From: an uncultured Corynebacterium sp.
GTDB taxonomy: Bacteria > Actinomycetota > Actinomycetes > Mycobacteriales > Mycobacteriaceae
Direction: 5' to 3'
Length of the DNA: 64,000 nt
Assembly: GCF_946222835.1 (NCBI RefSeq)
Contig: NZ_CAMIHD010000010.1
Span: forward strand, 1 to 64,000
Both the position numbers and the translations under genes were made by a program. The notes below the pieces were generated by a model. The model made no database searches and was not told the origin of the DNA. It saw nothing but the letters and a program-made list of their open reading frames with translations. Shown here one piece after another: positions 8,928 through 18,455 of the stretch (within the stretch, counting starts at the first letter, position 1; every line of letters starts with the position of its first letter).

Positions 8928-10235
8928 ATGGTTATTGTTCATATAGTCATCGTTCTCGCTGCCATCTTTTTAGGCGCGAGGATCGGATCAATCGGCATCG
9001 GTATGGCCGGCGGACTTGGTGTGCTGGCACTTGGTCTCACCGGTGTCCCCATCACTAGGGAAGACATCCCGTTCGACGTCATTGGCATCATCATGACCGT
9101 CATTGCCGCTATCGCAGCGATGCAGCGAGCCGGCGGCATGGACTACCTGGTGCATGTTGCAGAGAAATTTTTGCGCAAAAATCCAAAGCGGATTACGTTC
9201 TACGCACCGATCGTTACTTGGCTGATGACGGTTCTGGCTGGTACCGGTCACACCGCATTCTCGACGCTGCCGGTTATTGTAGAGGTGGCAAAAGAAGGTA
9301 AGGTTCGTCCATCACGCCCGCTGTCCATCGCGGTAGTTGCTTCTCAGATGGCGATCTGTGCTTCACCCATTTCGGCGGCTGTGGTGCTGCTTGCTAGCCT
9401 GCTGGAGCCAGCTGGGGTGGGGTATCTGCAGGTACTGGCGGTCGTTATCCCGGCAACGTTCTTGTCTATCTTCCCGGCTGCCTGGATAGCCAATAAGTTT
9501 GGCAAAGAACTTGAGGATGATCCGGTCTACTTGGAGCGGAAGGCACAAGGCCTGGTCAAGGAACCTCTCGGGGCAGAAAACTTCTCGCCGCAGAAGGGCG
9601 CCAAGGCTTCTGTTCTCGTGTTCTTGGTAGCTATCGTCATCGTGATGGCGTGGGCCACGCTGACCTCGGAGCAGGTCGGGCTTATCGCAGAACCAACCCT
9701 GCCACGCAATGAGGCCATCATGACGGTTATGCTCACTGCAGCCGCAATCATCGTCATGATGACTAAGGTCCCGGCGGGAGATGTTTTGAATACGCCGGTC
9801 TTTAAGTCCGGTATGTCCGCATGTATTTGTGTGCTAGGCGTTGCATGGTTGGGCACCAGCCTTATCAACCACTACATGGACGATATTCAGTCTATGGCCG
9901 GCAGCGTTATCGAGTCTTCGCCGTGGCTGCTTGCAGTGGTCTTGTTCTTCGCCGCAGCGCTACTGTACTCGCAGGCAGCTACGACCAAGGCACTTATGCC
10001 AGCGGCCCTGGCACTGGGAGTCAGCCCCATTACCGCAGTCGCTGCTTTCCCGGCCGTCTCGGCGCTATTTATCCTGCCGACCTACCCGACGTTGCTGGCA
10101 GCGGTGGAGATGGATGATACCGGCTCGACTCGAATCGGCAAGGCCGTATTCAACCACCCATTCTTGATCCCAGGTACGGTCAGCATCGTGCTCTCGGTCC
10201 TTTTCGGTTATGCATTCGGTTTCGTCCTCCTATAG
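8928..10235 (+). CDS. Anaerobic C4-dicarboxylate transporter, DcuA/DcuB family
   Basis: A polytopic membrane carrier of about 435 residues for fumarate, succinate, malate or aspartate. It is collinear with E. coli DcuB: an N-terminal membrane pair, the conserved block LRKNPKRITFYAPIVTW, the hallmark GTGHTAFSTLPVI, ASPISAAVV, and the C-terminal ILPTYPTLLAAV followed by NHPFLIPG. I place the start at ATG 8928 because GGAG at 8917-8920 lies 7 bases upstream; ATG 8922 and the longer frame from 8868 have poorer spacing. Next to aspA it could exchange aspartate for fumarate or succinate and supply fumarate respiration. Which exact substrates it moves is inference. Confidence 0.93.
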   Translation: MVIVHIVIVLAAIFLGARIGSIGIGMAGGLGVLALGLTGVPITREDIPFDVIGIIMTVIAAIAAMQRAGGMDYLVHVAEKFLRKNPKRITFYAPIVTWLMTVLAGTGHTAFSTLPVIVEVAKEGKVRPSRPLSIAVVASQMAICASPISAAVVLLASLLEPAGVGYLQVLAVVIPATFLSIFPAAWIANKFGKELEDDPVYLERKAQGLVKEPLGAENFSPQKGAKASVLVFLVAIVIVMAWATLTSEQVGLIAEPTLPRNEAIMTVMLTAAAIIVMMTKVPAGDVLNTPVFKSGMSACICVLGVAWLGTSLINHYMDDIQSMAGSVIESSPWLLAVVLFFAAALLYSQAATTKALMPAALALGVSPITAVAAFPAVSALFILPTYPTLLAAVEMDDTGSTRIGKAVFNHPFLIPGTVSIVLSVLFGYAFGFVLL

Positions 10236-10259
10236 TTAAAGGAAGCTAGAACCGTCCAC

Positions 10260-10286
10260 AAGGCGCCCTTCATGGGCGCCTTTTTA
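10260..10286 (+). terminator. Terminator after the dicarboxylate transporter
   Basis: A perfect 9-bp stem, AAGGCGCCC (10260-10268) with GGGCGCCTT (10274-10282), a 5-base loop and a T-run: a standard intrinsic terminator. Confidence 0.9.
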
Positions 10287-10373
10287 ATCGTTGTATCAGC
10301 GTTCGATTTAATCCAGTTCACTTTCCTTCCTAAATGCGCCCTATTTAACTCACGCGCTCGGTAGGCTAAGAGC

Positions 10374-12041
10374 ATGACTACTCAGCTATCCGATGTTGAA
10401 ATTGCCCAAGCCCACCAACTACAGCCGATCTCGGAGATTGCCGCCAAGGCGGGCATTCCTGCCGACGCCGTGATTCCCTACGGCACCACCAAAGCCAAGG
10501 TAGATATCACCAAGATTGACTATTCCAAGGAGAACCAAGGCAAACTGGTACTGGTCACCGGCGTATCACCCACCCCTGCAGGAGAGGGTAAGTCCACCGT
10601 TCTCATTGGTCTGACCGATGCCCTAGACCAATTGGGCAAGAAGGCAATGGTTGCCCTGCGAGAGCCCTCCCAAGGCCCAGTGATGGGTATTAAGGGCGGC
10701 GCGGCCGGCGGCGGCTACGCACAGATTGTGCCCATGGAGGATATCAATCTGCACTTTACCGGTGATTTTCATGCCATTACCTCCGCGACCAACACCTTGG
10801 CCGCCATCATTGATAACCACATACATCAAGGAAACGCATTGGGCATCGACCCGCGACGGGTTACATGGCAGCGGTGCATGGACGTCAATGACCGTGCCTT
10901 GCGCAACGTGGTCACTGGCCTGGGCGGGCCGGCCCACGGTGTGCCCGCTGAAACCGGTTTCACCATTACTGCCGCTTCTGAAATCATGGCCATTTTGTGC
11001 TTGGCCACAAACCTTGAAGACCTGAAGAAGCGTCTCGGCGATATCACCATCGGTTTCACCTACGATCAGCGCCCTGTTACTGCGCGTGATTTGAATGCAG
11101 AAGGTGCGCTCACGGCTCTGATGCGCGATGCCCTTAATCCGAACCTCGTACAGACCCTCGGCGGGGTGCCGGCCTTGGTGCACGGTGGACCATTCGCCAA
11201 TATTGCACACGGTTGCAACTCCCTATTAGCAACTCAAACCGCACTGCAATTCGGCGATATTGTCCTGAGTGAAGCCGGCTTCGGCTCCGACCTAGGTGGA
11301 GAGAAGTTCGTCGATATCAAGGCGCGCTTTGGTGATCTGGATGTTGCCGGTGCTGTTGTCGTTGCCACCATCCGCTCGCAAAAATACAACGGTGGCGTAG
11401 CCAAAGATAAGCTCACGGAAGAAAACGTAGATGCGCTCAAGGCGGGCATTGTCAACTTGGAGCGCCATGTTGAAAATCTGCGCAAGTTTGGGATCAAGCC
11501 GGTGGTAGCGCTCAACCTCTTTTGGTCGGATACGGAGGCGGAACGCGAGTTCATGCGGGCGTGGGCCAAAGACTTTGGAGTCGCCTTGGAGGAGGCCAAC
11601 GTCTGGTCCGAGGGTGGCGCTGGTGCTACCAAGCTGGCAGAGACCTTGCTGGAGAACCTGCAGGGCGGTGCCACACAGCTCTACGATCCGCAGCAGGGAA
11701 TTGAAGCCTCCATTGAAACCATCGCCACCGAGATTTATCGCGCGGACCGCGTGGAGTACGGGGCAAAGGCGCTCAAAGACCTAAAGTATATCCAGGACAA
11801 TGGTTGGGATAAGTTGCCTGTGGTCATTTCCAAGACACAGTATTCCTTTAGCGATGATGCCACCGCGTTGGGAGCGCCAGAAGGCCATACTTTGCACGTA
11901 CGCGAATTGCTGCCGCGTACCGGTTCGGGCTTTATCGTCGTACTTACCGGCAATGTTATGACTATGCCGGGGCTTCCTAAGAAGCCGGCGGCCAATAATA
12001 TCGACGTCGATAAGCAAGGCACCATCTCCGGCCTCTTTTAA
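10374..12041 (+). CDS. fhs: Formate--tetrahydrofolate ligase
   Basis: ATP-dependent formation of 10-formyltetrahydrofolate from formate and tetrahydrofolate, feeding purine and initiator-formyl synthesis. The 555-residue length is normal. The nucleotide-binding loop PTPAGEGKSTV lies at 66-76 and the family signature GGAAGGGYAQ(I)VPMEDINLH follows near 105-122. The ATG at 10374 is preceded by TAGGCT (10362-10367) with a 6-base gap, so the message is probably leaderless. It ends 13 bases before the convergent RecB-like nuclease. Confidence 0.97.
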   Translation: MTTQLSDVEIAQAHQLQPISEIAAKAGIPADAVIPYGTTKAKVDITKIDYSKENQGKLVLVTGVSPTPAGEGKSTVLIGLTDALDQLGKKAMVALREPSQGPVMGIKGGAAGGGYAQIVPMEDINLHFTGDFHAITSATNTLAAIIDNHIHQGNALGIDPRRVTWQRCMDVNDRALRNVVTGLGGPAHGVPAETGFTITAASEIMAILCLATNLEDLKKRLGDITIGFTYDQRPVTARDLNAEGALTALMRDALNPNLVQTLGGVPALVHGGPFANIAHGCNSLLATQTALQFGDIVLSEAGFGSDLGGEKFVDIKARFGDLDVAGAVVVATIRSQKYNGGVAKDKLTEENVDALKAGIVNLERHVENLRKFGIKPVVALNLFWSDTEAEREFMRAWAKDFGVALEEANVWSEGGAGATKLAETLLENLQGGATQLYDPQQGIEASIETIATEIYRADRVEYGAKALKDLKYIQDNGWDKLPVVISKTQYSFSDDATALGAPEGHTLHVRELLPRTGSGFIVVLTGNVMTMPGLPKKPAANNIDVDKQGTISGLF

Positions 12042-12053
12042 GCCTGTGGGTCG

Positions 12054-12884
12054 CTAGTCCTTCGCATCCGCCGCGGAACCCGGCCACCCCGGGTACTGTG
12101 GCGGAGTGCCGCCGAATTCGGGGCAGAGAGCTTGGTGGGCGCACCAGCCGCAGAGTTTAGAGGGCTTCGGGCGAAAGTCCCCGGCGCGCCCATCGGCCTC
12201 GATTTTGGCCCATAGCTCGCCGAGATCGCGCTCAAAGTACTCGAGTTCCTCTCGGTTCGGGGTAAGAAACATCGAGTCCAAGACCTTGAGGTACATCAGG
12301 CGCAACTGGTGGGGGATTGTGCCTAGAATGCGCCAATACACTAACGCATAAAAACGCATTTGGAACTGCGCGTCCTGGGAAAAGCGGGGGAGGGGCTTCT
12401 TGCCTGTTTTATAGTCTACGACTCGGACCTCACCTGTCGGCGCGCGATCCACGCGGTCGATGAAGCCACGAACGGGAACGCCATTGGGAAGGACCGTATT
12501 GACGTACATCTCGGTTTCTTGGCAATCAAAGCCCTGTGGGTTTTCCATTTGGAAATAGCCTTTGAGCAGTTCTCTGGCGGAAACGAAGAAGTCATAAGTG
12601 TCCTCTTCCGGTACCAGCTCAAGCAGCTCTTTATCCTTATCGGTCATGTCTGCCCAGGAGGGCTTAATCATCTTCACTGCGGCAGGGTACGTCCGCTCTG
12701 CGCGGGGTAGCTTGTGCATTTCTTCCAGCACTGCGTGTACTAGGGTGCCTTTGACCTGTGCAATGGTCTTTGGCTCGGGCAGCTTGTCAATGGCCCGGAA
12801 GCGGTAGAGCAGTGGGCACTGTTTGTAGTCGGAAGCGCGCGAGGGCGACAGGGCAAGCGGGCGGGGTGTCGATGAAGTAGCCAT
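12054..12884 (-). CDS. RecB-family PD-(D/E)XK nuclease with predicted Fe-S cluster
   Basis: A 276-residue stand-alone nuclease domain of the Cas4/AddB/RecB type. The active-site series is GFIDRVD then VVDYKTGKK (the D-x-K of motif III), preceded by HAVLEEMH. Four cysteines are placed as in Fe-S-stabilised members: Cys23 in YKQCPLLYR near the N-terminus, and the trio CGWCAHQALC near the C-terminus. No helicase is attached. It is divergent from the aminopeptidase gene; the same recB-like gene accompanies trmI in mycobacteria (Rv2119 near Rv2118c). It probably acts in DNA processing, but no substrate can be stated. Confidence 0.88.
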   Translation of the reverse strand: MATSSTPRPLALSPSRASDYKQCPLLYRFRAIDKLPEPKTIAQVKGTLVHAVLEEMHKLPRAERTYPAAVKMIKPSWADMTDKDKELLELVPEEDTYDFFVSARELLKGYFQMENPQGFDCQETEMYVNTVLPNGVPVRGFIDRVDRAPTGEVRVVDYKTGKKPLPRFSQDAQFQMRFYALVYWRILGTIPHQLRLMYLKVLDSMFLTPNREELEYFERDLGELWAKIEADGRAGDFRPKPSKLCGWCAHQALCPEFGGTPPQYPGWPGSAADAKD

Positions 12885-12930
12885 GGTGTATCTAGCCTAT
12901 CGCCGCGCGATTCGTGGCAAGCTAGGAGGT

Positions 12931-14184
12931 ATGAGTTATACCGAAGATTTCCTCGATTTCATCGCCGCTTCCCCTTCCTCTTATCACGCTGCGGAGGAGG
13001 TATCCCGCCAATTGCGCGAGGTGGGATTTGATCTCCAGGATGAGAGCGTCGAATGGTCGGCCGCGCCAGGTGGTCACGTGATGGTGCGCGGCGGCGCGGT
13101 AGCAGCTTGGTACGTGCCAGAGGGGGCGGATAAGAATTCTGGTTTTCGCGTCGTGGGGTCACATACGGACTCGCCGGGCCTGGTGCTCAAGCCCACGCCG
13201 GACTTTTCGGCGGCAGGCTGGCAGCAAGTAGCAGTAGAGGTCTATGGCGGGGCGCTGCTGCATACCTGGTTCGACCGGGAGCTAACCGTGGCTGGCCAGA
13301 TTGTGGCTAAGGACGGCACGCGGCATGTGGTAAATACTGGCCCTGTCCTGCGCCTGCCATCTTTGGCCATCCACCTGTACCGCAAGGATGAGTTCAAACC
13401 GGACCGCCAGCACAACATGCAGCCTGTTTTGAGCGTCGGTGATCCAGAGGCGTCTATCTTGCAGGTAGTGGGGGAAAAGGCGGGCGTCGCCAAGCAGGGT
13501 ATTGCTTCCTTCAACCTGATTACTGCCGATGCAGCCCGTGGTGAAGTCTTTGGGGCTGGGGAGCAGTTCATTGCGGCCGGGCGAATGGACAACCTGTCTT
13601 CTGTACATGCCTCTTTGGCGGCGATGAAGAATGCTGCCAAGGACTATCAGGGCAAGGATATTTTGGTCATGATGGCCTTTGACCACGAAGAGGTAGGTTC
13701 CAGCTCCCGCTACGGCGCGGGCGGGCCTATTCTGGCGGACGTACTTACTCGTACGGCCCGGGCGCTGGGGGCTAACGAGGAGGAACGCTTCCAGATGTTT
13801 TCCCGATCGAGCTGTGTCTCGGCCGATGCGGCGCATTCGGTGCATCCCAACTACGTGGGCAAGCACGATCCCACGCACCACCCGATAATCGGCAAGGGCC
13901 CGGTGACCAAGATCAACGGCAACCAGCGCTACGCTTCTGATGCAACCACGGTGGCGCTATGGGAGGCAGCATGTGAGAAGGCGAGCGTGCCGGTGCAGCG
14001 CTTTGTGGGCAATAATGACGTGCCGTGCGGATCGACCATCGGCCCCATTACCGCGACCCGTTTGGGCATAGACACCGTGGATGTGGGCGTGCCTATGCTG
14101 TCGATGCACTCGGCGCGTGAAATGGTGGGCGAGCGGGACCAAGTATGGCTTGCACAAGCGCTTGAGGCATACTTGGTGGGATAG
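12931..14184 (+). CDS. M18-family aspartyl-type aminopeptidase
   Basis: A dizinc cytosolic aminopeptidase of 417 residues that trims N-terminal, often acidic, residues. Metal and catalytic motifs in order: VGSHTDSPG (about 76-84), GRMDNLSS, FDHEEVGS (tandem Glu) and the C-terminal MHSARE. The ATG at 12931 gives the normal family N-terminus MSYTEDF. AGGAGG at 12924-12929 is only one base from it, unusually close, so either translation is weak or the message starts at or near the ATG. The frame remains open to 12883, but that extension would overlap the RecB gene start. Confidence 0.94.
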   Translation: MSYTEDFLDFIAASPSSYHAAEEVSRQLREVGFDLQDESVEWSAAPGGHVMVRGGAVAAWYVPEGADKNSGFRVVGSHTDSPGLVLKPTPDFSAAGWQQVAVEVYGGALLHTWFDRELTVAGQIVAKDGTRHVVNTGPVLRLPSLAIHLYRKDEFKPDRQHNMQPVLSVGDPEASILQVVGEKAGVAKQGIASFNLITADAARGEVFGAGEQFIAAGRMDNLSSVHASLAAMKNAAKDYQGKDILVMMAFDHEEVGSSSRYGAGGPILADVLTRTARALGANEEERFQMFSRSSCVSADAAHSVHPNYVGKHDPTHHPIIGKGPVTKINGNQRYASDATTVALWEAACEKASVPVQRFVGNNDVPCGSTIGPITATRLGIDTVDVGVPMLSMHSAREMVGERDQVWLAQALEAYLVG

Positions 14185-14212
14185 TAATCGCAACCTCGAG
14201 GAGTCTTGAGAC

Positions 14213-15049
14213 ATGGCTTATTCCGGCCCCTTTGCCTATGGCGACCGCGTGCAGCTTACCGACGCCAAGCGGCGCCACTACACGGTCATTCTTGAAGAAG
14301 GAGGCCAGTTCCACTCCCACAAGGGCATCATTAACCACGATGACATAGTGGGCATGGATGAGGGTTCGGTTATCGAGTCCACCCTTGGCTCCTCCTTCCT
14401 TCTTTTCCGCCACCTGATGGTGGACCACGTGCTGTCCATGCCACGCGGTGCAGCAGTGATCTACCCCAAGGATGCGGCACAGATCCTGGTGGAGGGCGAT
14501 ATTTTCATGGGCGCGCGCGTGCTCGAGGCCGGTGCCGGTTCCGGTGCGCTATCCATGTCTTTGCTGCGTGCCGTCGGTCCAGAAGGCCATGTGTATTCCT
14601 ATGAGGTGCGCGATGATCACCTTGAGTATGCGGTGGATAACGTGAAGGAATATTTTGGCGAGCAGCCGGAGTGGTGGTCGCCGCGCCTTGGTGATCTGGC
14701 AGACGTTACCGCCGAGGACTTGGGTGGGCCGGTAGACCGCGTAATCCTCGATATGCTCGAGCCCTGGGAGCACCTTGAGACCGTGCGCGATCTCCTCATT
14801 CCCGGCGGTGTCTTCATGACCTACGTGGCAACGGTGCCGCAGCTGATGAAGGTCATGGAAGGCATTCGTGAACTCAAGTGCTTCACTGAGCCCAAGGCAT
14901 GGGAATCGCTGGTGCGTGAATGGAAGGTCGAAGGCCTAGCTACACGCCCAGAGCACCGCATGAATGCGCACACCGCCTTCCTCATCTGGACTCGCCGCCT
15001 GGCCGATGGTGTCACCCCACCACGCCCGCAGCGCCGTGCCCGGAAGTAG
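14213..15049 (+). CDS. trmI: tRNA (adenine-58-N1)-methyltransferase TrmI
   Basis: Methylates N1 of A58 in the T-loop of tRNAs with S-adenosylmethionine. The 278-residue protein has the N-terminal beta domain followed by a Rossmann methyltransferase with SAM loop VLEAGAGSGALSM (about 104-116) and an acidic motif VILDMLEPWEH. The ATG at 14213 has CGAGGAG upstream. It is directly upstream of arc, matching Rv2118c-mpa order in mycobacteria. Confidence 0.95.
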   Translation: MAYSGPFAYGDRVQLTDAKRRHYTVILEEGGQFHSHKGIINHDDIVGMDEGSVIESTLGSSFLLFRHLMVDHVLSMPRGAAVIYPKDAAQILVEGDIFMGARVLEAGAGSGALSMSLLRAVGPEGHVYSYEVRDDHLEYAVDNVKEYFGEQPEWWSPRLGDLADVTAEDLGGPVDRVILDMLEPWEHLETVRDLLIPGGVFMTYVATVPQLMKVMEGIRELKCFTEPKAWESLVREWKVEGLATRPEHRMNAHTAFLIWTRRLADGVTPPRPQRRARK

Positions 15050-15122
15050 GGCCGCTTTAACGCCCAGAATTTAAAGCGCAAGTGCCCTCTCTCGCTGCCC
15101 GCGCCGCGTTAGAGTAGTGGGC

Positions 15123-16688
15123 ATGGATGAAGCCACGGACTATAAGCGGCAGGTCAGCCAGCTTGCCGCCCGCAATCAGAAGTTGGCGGGCTTATTAAAA
15201 GAATCGCGCGTGAAGCTAGAGCAGCTTTTTGCCGAGCTCAACGCGCTGGCTGAGCCGGCATCGACCTACGGTGTTTTTCTAGGTTATTCGCCGAACCACA
15301 GCGAAGTGGGAACCACCGCGGAGGTCTATACCAATGGCCGCATTATGCAGCTTAAGGTCTCGCCTAACGTGGAACCAGGCAGCCTCTCGGCCGGCCAGCA
15401 GGTTCGCTTGGGCGATGGCTTCGTGGTGGTGGAAGGATGCCCGCCTGAGCGTACGGGCGAGCTAGCAACGGTGGTGGAGCGCCTCAGCCAAGACCGCCTG
15501 ATAGTGGCAAATTCCTCTGGTGAGGAAAAGGTAGTGCTGCTAGCCCAAGCACTGCGCGAGGATACCCGGGTGTCGGCAGGCGAGGTCGTGCTCGTGGATC
15601 CCAAAGCTGCGATCGCGCTGGAAAAGGTGGAGAAAACGGAGGTCACCCAGCTTTCTTTGGAAGAGGTCCCGGATGTGCGCTATGAGGATATCGGTGGGCT
15701 GGACGAGCAGATTTCCCAGATTCGCGATTCCGTAGAGCTACCGTTTATCCATCCCGACCTCTATCACCAATACGAGCTGCAGCCTCCTAAGGGAGTCCTC
15801 CTGTATGGCCCGCCAGGGTGCGGTAAGACGCTTATTGCCAAGGCAGTAGCCCACTCTTTGGCACAGCAATTAGGCAGTGAGGAGCCGAGCTACTTCCTTA
15901 ATATCAAGGGCCCAGAGCTGCTCAATAAGTATGTGGGGGAGACGGAACGCCGCATCCGCCTCATCTTTGAACGGGCCCGCGAATTGGCCCAGCTCAGCGC
16001 TGACCGGCCAGTGGTCATCTTCTTCGATGAGATGGAATCGATCTTCCGCACTCGGGGCTCGGGTGTGTCCTCCGATATGGAAACCACGGTTGTTCCCCAG
16101 CTGCTCACGGAACTCGATGGAGTTGAGAGCCTGTCCAATGTGATTGTCATTGGCGCTACCAACCGCGAAGAACTCATCGATCCCGCCATCATGCGCCCCG
16201 GCCGGCTTGATATCAAGATCCGGGTCAACCGGCCGAATAAACAGGGGGCCCGAGAGATTTTCGCTCGGCACTTCACCGAATCCGTCCCGCACCAGGGCGC
16301 GTTGGACGAACTCATTATCGCCGCGGTGGATGAGCTTTATGCCGATCGCCCCTTCGTACAGCTGCACTTTTCCAGCGGGGAACGCGAAATATTGCATTAC
16401 CGCGACTTTGTCTCCGGCGCAATGATTGCCAATATCCTCTCTCGAGCCAAGAAGCTGGCTATCAAGGACGCCCTGCGGTTGCGCGCAGGCAGCGAGCAGG
16501 CGACAGGTGGGGACCACGAGGGCATCGCCAAGCAGCACTTGCTCGATGCCATCGCAGCCGAGCGCGCCGAGTCCGAATATGTACCTACCTCCACCAACCC
16601 GGAGGAATGGACCAAGATCATTTCCCAAGACCATTCCGGTGCCCGCGTAGAACGGGTGGAGTTATTGACCACAAGGAGGAGCGCATGA
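15123..16688 (+). CDS. arc: AAA ATPase ARC/Mpa (proteasomal-ATPase-like)
   Basis: A ring-forming AAA unfoldase that recognises pupylated proteins. Order along the 521 residues: an N-terminal coiled coil (about 5-48) that binds Pup in homologues, tandem OB folds (about 50-190), then the AAA domain with Walker A GPPGCGKT, Walker B VIFFDEMES and arginine-finger region MRPGRLD. The C-terminus reads VELLTTRRSA and lacks the Tyr-containing tail (GQYL-like) that docks mycobacterial Mpa on the 20S proteasome, consistent with no proteasome genes here. The start at ATG 15123 follows a TAGAGT box (15110-15115) by 7 bases. The stop overlaps the dop start (ATGA). Confidence 0.95.
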   Translation: MDEATDYKRQVSQLAARNQKLAGLLKESRVKLEQLFAELNALAEPASTYGVFLGYSPNHSEVGTTAEVYTNGRIMQLKVSPNVEPGSLSAGQQVRLGDGFVVVEGCPPERTGELATVVERLSQDRLIVANSSGEEKVVLLAQALREDTRVSAGEVVLVDPKAAIALEKVEKTEVTQLSLEEVPDVRYEDIGGLDEQISQIRDSVELPFIHPDLYHQYELQPPKGVLLYGPPGCGKTLIAKAVAHSLAQQLGSEEPSYFLNIKGPELLNKYVGETERRIRLIFERARELAQLSADRPVVIFFDEMESIFRTRGSGVSSDMETTVVPQLLTELDGVESLSNVIVIGATNREELIDPAIMRPGRLDIKIRVNRPNKQGAREIFARHFTESVPHQGALDELIIAAVDELYADRPFVQLHFSSGEREILHYRDFVSGAMIANILSRAKKLAIKDALRLRAGSEQATGGDHEGIAKQHLLDAIAAERAESEYVPTSTNPEEWTKIISQDHSGARVERVELLTTRRSA

Positions 16689-18217
16689 GCCGCATTGTAG
16701 GTACCGAAACCGAGTACGGAATTGCGACCCCAGAGCTGCCGGAGTACTCGCCTATAATTTCTTCCACTCACGCGGTAGTAGCTTATGCCGCGATGCACAC
16801 AGGGGCGCGGTCACGCTGGGATTTTGCTGAGGAACACCCGCTGCGCGATTCTCGCGGTTTTGATCTCAAGCGTTACCAGACGGTGCCCGTTGTCGACCCC
16901 AACGCCATTGGAGTAGCCAATGTGGTCACGGCCAATGGCGCGCGCTTTTATGTCGACCATGCGCACCCAGAGTATTCCGCGCCGGAATGCACTAATGCCT
17001 GGGATGCCACGCTTTATGACGCCGCAGGGGACGCCACGCTCCTGCAAGCGGCTGCGGCCGTGGCGGGGCTGAGCGCGCAAGGAAAGTCCGTTCTTGCCAA
17101 CCACGAGCCCTGCCCAGCCTTGCGTTTCTATAAAAATAACGTGGATGGAAAGGGCGCGTCTTATGGCTCTCATGAGAATTATCAGTACTCCCGTGAAACG
17201 GACTTTGACACCATGGCGCAGGCCCTCATCCCTTTCTTCGTTGCTCGCCAGGTAGTCATCGGCGCCGGGCGCATGGGACGCGGCGAGTTTGGTGAGGAGC
17301 CAGGTTTCCAGATCTCCCAACGCGCTGATTATATTGAGCAAGAAATCTCGCTGGAAACCACCCTCAACCGCGGCATTATCAATACCCGCGATGAGCCGCA
17401 TGCAGTCCATGCTGACTTCGGCCGCCTCCACGTCATCATTGGGGACGCGAATATGTCGCAGACGTCTACATTGCTCAAACTGGGGATGACCTCTCTGGTG
17501 CTCGATGCCATCGAAGAGGGCGTGGACTTCAGCGACCTCCGCCTGCAGGATGCTGTGGCGGAAGTCCCACGCGTGAGCCGCGATCTTAGGCTTCAGCATC
17601 GGCTCACGCTTGCCGACGCCCGCCAGCTCACCGCCCTAGAGCTCCTTGCCGAATATCGCGCACGCCTAACCCCACGCACACCCACCGATCACAAGGTCCT
17701 CGCGGCCTGGGACGAGGTAGTTGCGCTACTGGATAAAGACCCGATGCAGGCCGCACACCTGCTGGACTGGGTGGCAAAGTATCGCCTGATTAAGGGCTAT
17801 CTCGACCGCGGCATCGATCCAAACGACCCGAAGCTGCGACTTATCGATCTGCAGTATGCGGAGATTGACCCGGCCAAATCGCTTCACCACGCTCTAGTGC
17901 GCAAAGGCCAGATGCGGCAGCTTTTTACCCCCGCCGAAATTGAGCGTGCATCCACCTGTCCGCCGCAGGACACCCGGGCCTATTTCCGCGGCCGAGTAAC
18001 GCAGAAATTCGGCGAGGACATCATTGCCGCAAGCTGGCAAAGCCTTACCGTGCGCGTGGGCAAGGGCACCGCGGCACCCTGGGCCACCGTTCCTATGGAT
18101 CACACCAGGGGTCTTAGCCGGGCTGAATGCGGGGAGATCATTGAAACCGCAAACACCGTCGAGGATCTTCTCCAAGGACTCACTGACAGCGGGATCCACC
18201 CCGAGTACCGTAATTAA
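16685..18217 (+). CDS. dop: Pup deamidase/depupylase Dop
   Basis: Converts the C-terminal Gln of Pup to Glu, and removes Pup from tagged lysines. It belongs to the carboxylate-amine ligase fold shared with PafA and glutamine synthetases. The 510-residue protein opens with RIVGTETEYGI, the ATP/Mg-binding strand, and shows the long Dop-loop region around residues 38-80, YKNNVDGKGASYGSHENY and INTRDEPHA. The start at ATG 16685 overlaps the arc stop and is preceded by AAGGAGG at 16673-16679, so translation is coupled. The next gene is pup, whose C-terminal GGQ requires this deamidation. Confidence 0.96.
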   Translation: MSRIVGTETEYGIATPELPEYSPIISSTHAVVAYAAMHTGARSRWDFAEEHPLRDSRGFDLKRYQTVPVVDPNAIGVANVVTANGARFYVDHAHPEYSAPECTNAWDATLYDAAGDATLLQAAAAVAGLSAQGKSVLANHEPCPALRFYKNNVDGKGASYGSHENYQYSRETDFDTMAQALIPFFVARQVVIGAGRMGRGEFGEEPGFQISQRADYIEQEISLETTLNRGIINTRDEPHAVHADFGRLHVIIGDANMSQTSTLLKLGMTSLVLDAIEEGVDFSDLRLQDAVAEVPRVSRDLRLQHRLTLADARQLTALELLAEYRARLTPRTPTDHKVLAAWDEVVALLDKDPMQAAHLLDWVAKYRLIKGYLDRGIDPNDPKLRLIDLQYAEIDPAKSLHHALVRKGQMRQLFTPAEIERASTCPPQDTRAYFRGRVTQKFGEDIIAASWQSLTVRVGKGTAAPWATVPMDHTRGLSRAECGEIIETANTVEDLLQGLTDSGIHPEYRN

Positions 18218-18261
18218 TAACCACTTATAAAGGAAGAATCCACAGAAAGGATTGTTTACTT

Positions 18262-18453
18262 ATGTCGACTCATCAGTCCCAGGTCGCCGGCGGTAATGGC
18301 AGCGATGACTCCGCTGGAGACGAGGAGTTTACCTCCACGCAGCTCAGTATTAATACCACCGGCACCGATGAACTCCTCGATGAGATCGATGGGCTGCTAG
18401 AAAATAATGCCGAGGAATTCGTGCGCTCCTACGTCCAAAAGGGCGGGCAGTAA
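18262..18453 (+). CDS. pup: Prokaryotic ubiquitin-like protein Pup
   Basis: A 63-residue, intrinsically disordered, acidic modifier. The N-terminal half is polar (MSTHQSQVAGGNGSDDS), the middle carries the helix-forming ATPase-binding segment around DELLDEIDGLLENNAEEFV, and the tail is VQKGGQ. The terminal Gln means it must be deamidated by Dop before PafA can attach it. The gene follows dop by 44 bases and pafA begins two bases after its stop, so no prcB/prcA genes stand between them, unlike in Mycobacterium. Confidence 0.97.
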   Translation: MSTHQSQVAGGNGSDDSAGDEEFTSTQLSINTTGTDELLDEIDGLLENNAEEFVRSYVQKGGQ

Positions 18454-18455
18454 GG

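Noticed and set aside
12883..12930. Upstream extension of the M18 aminopeptidase
   Set aside because: It would overlap the divergent RecB-like gene start, and the family N-terminus begins at ATG 12931.
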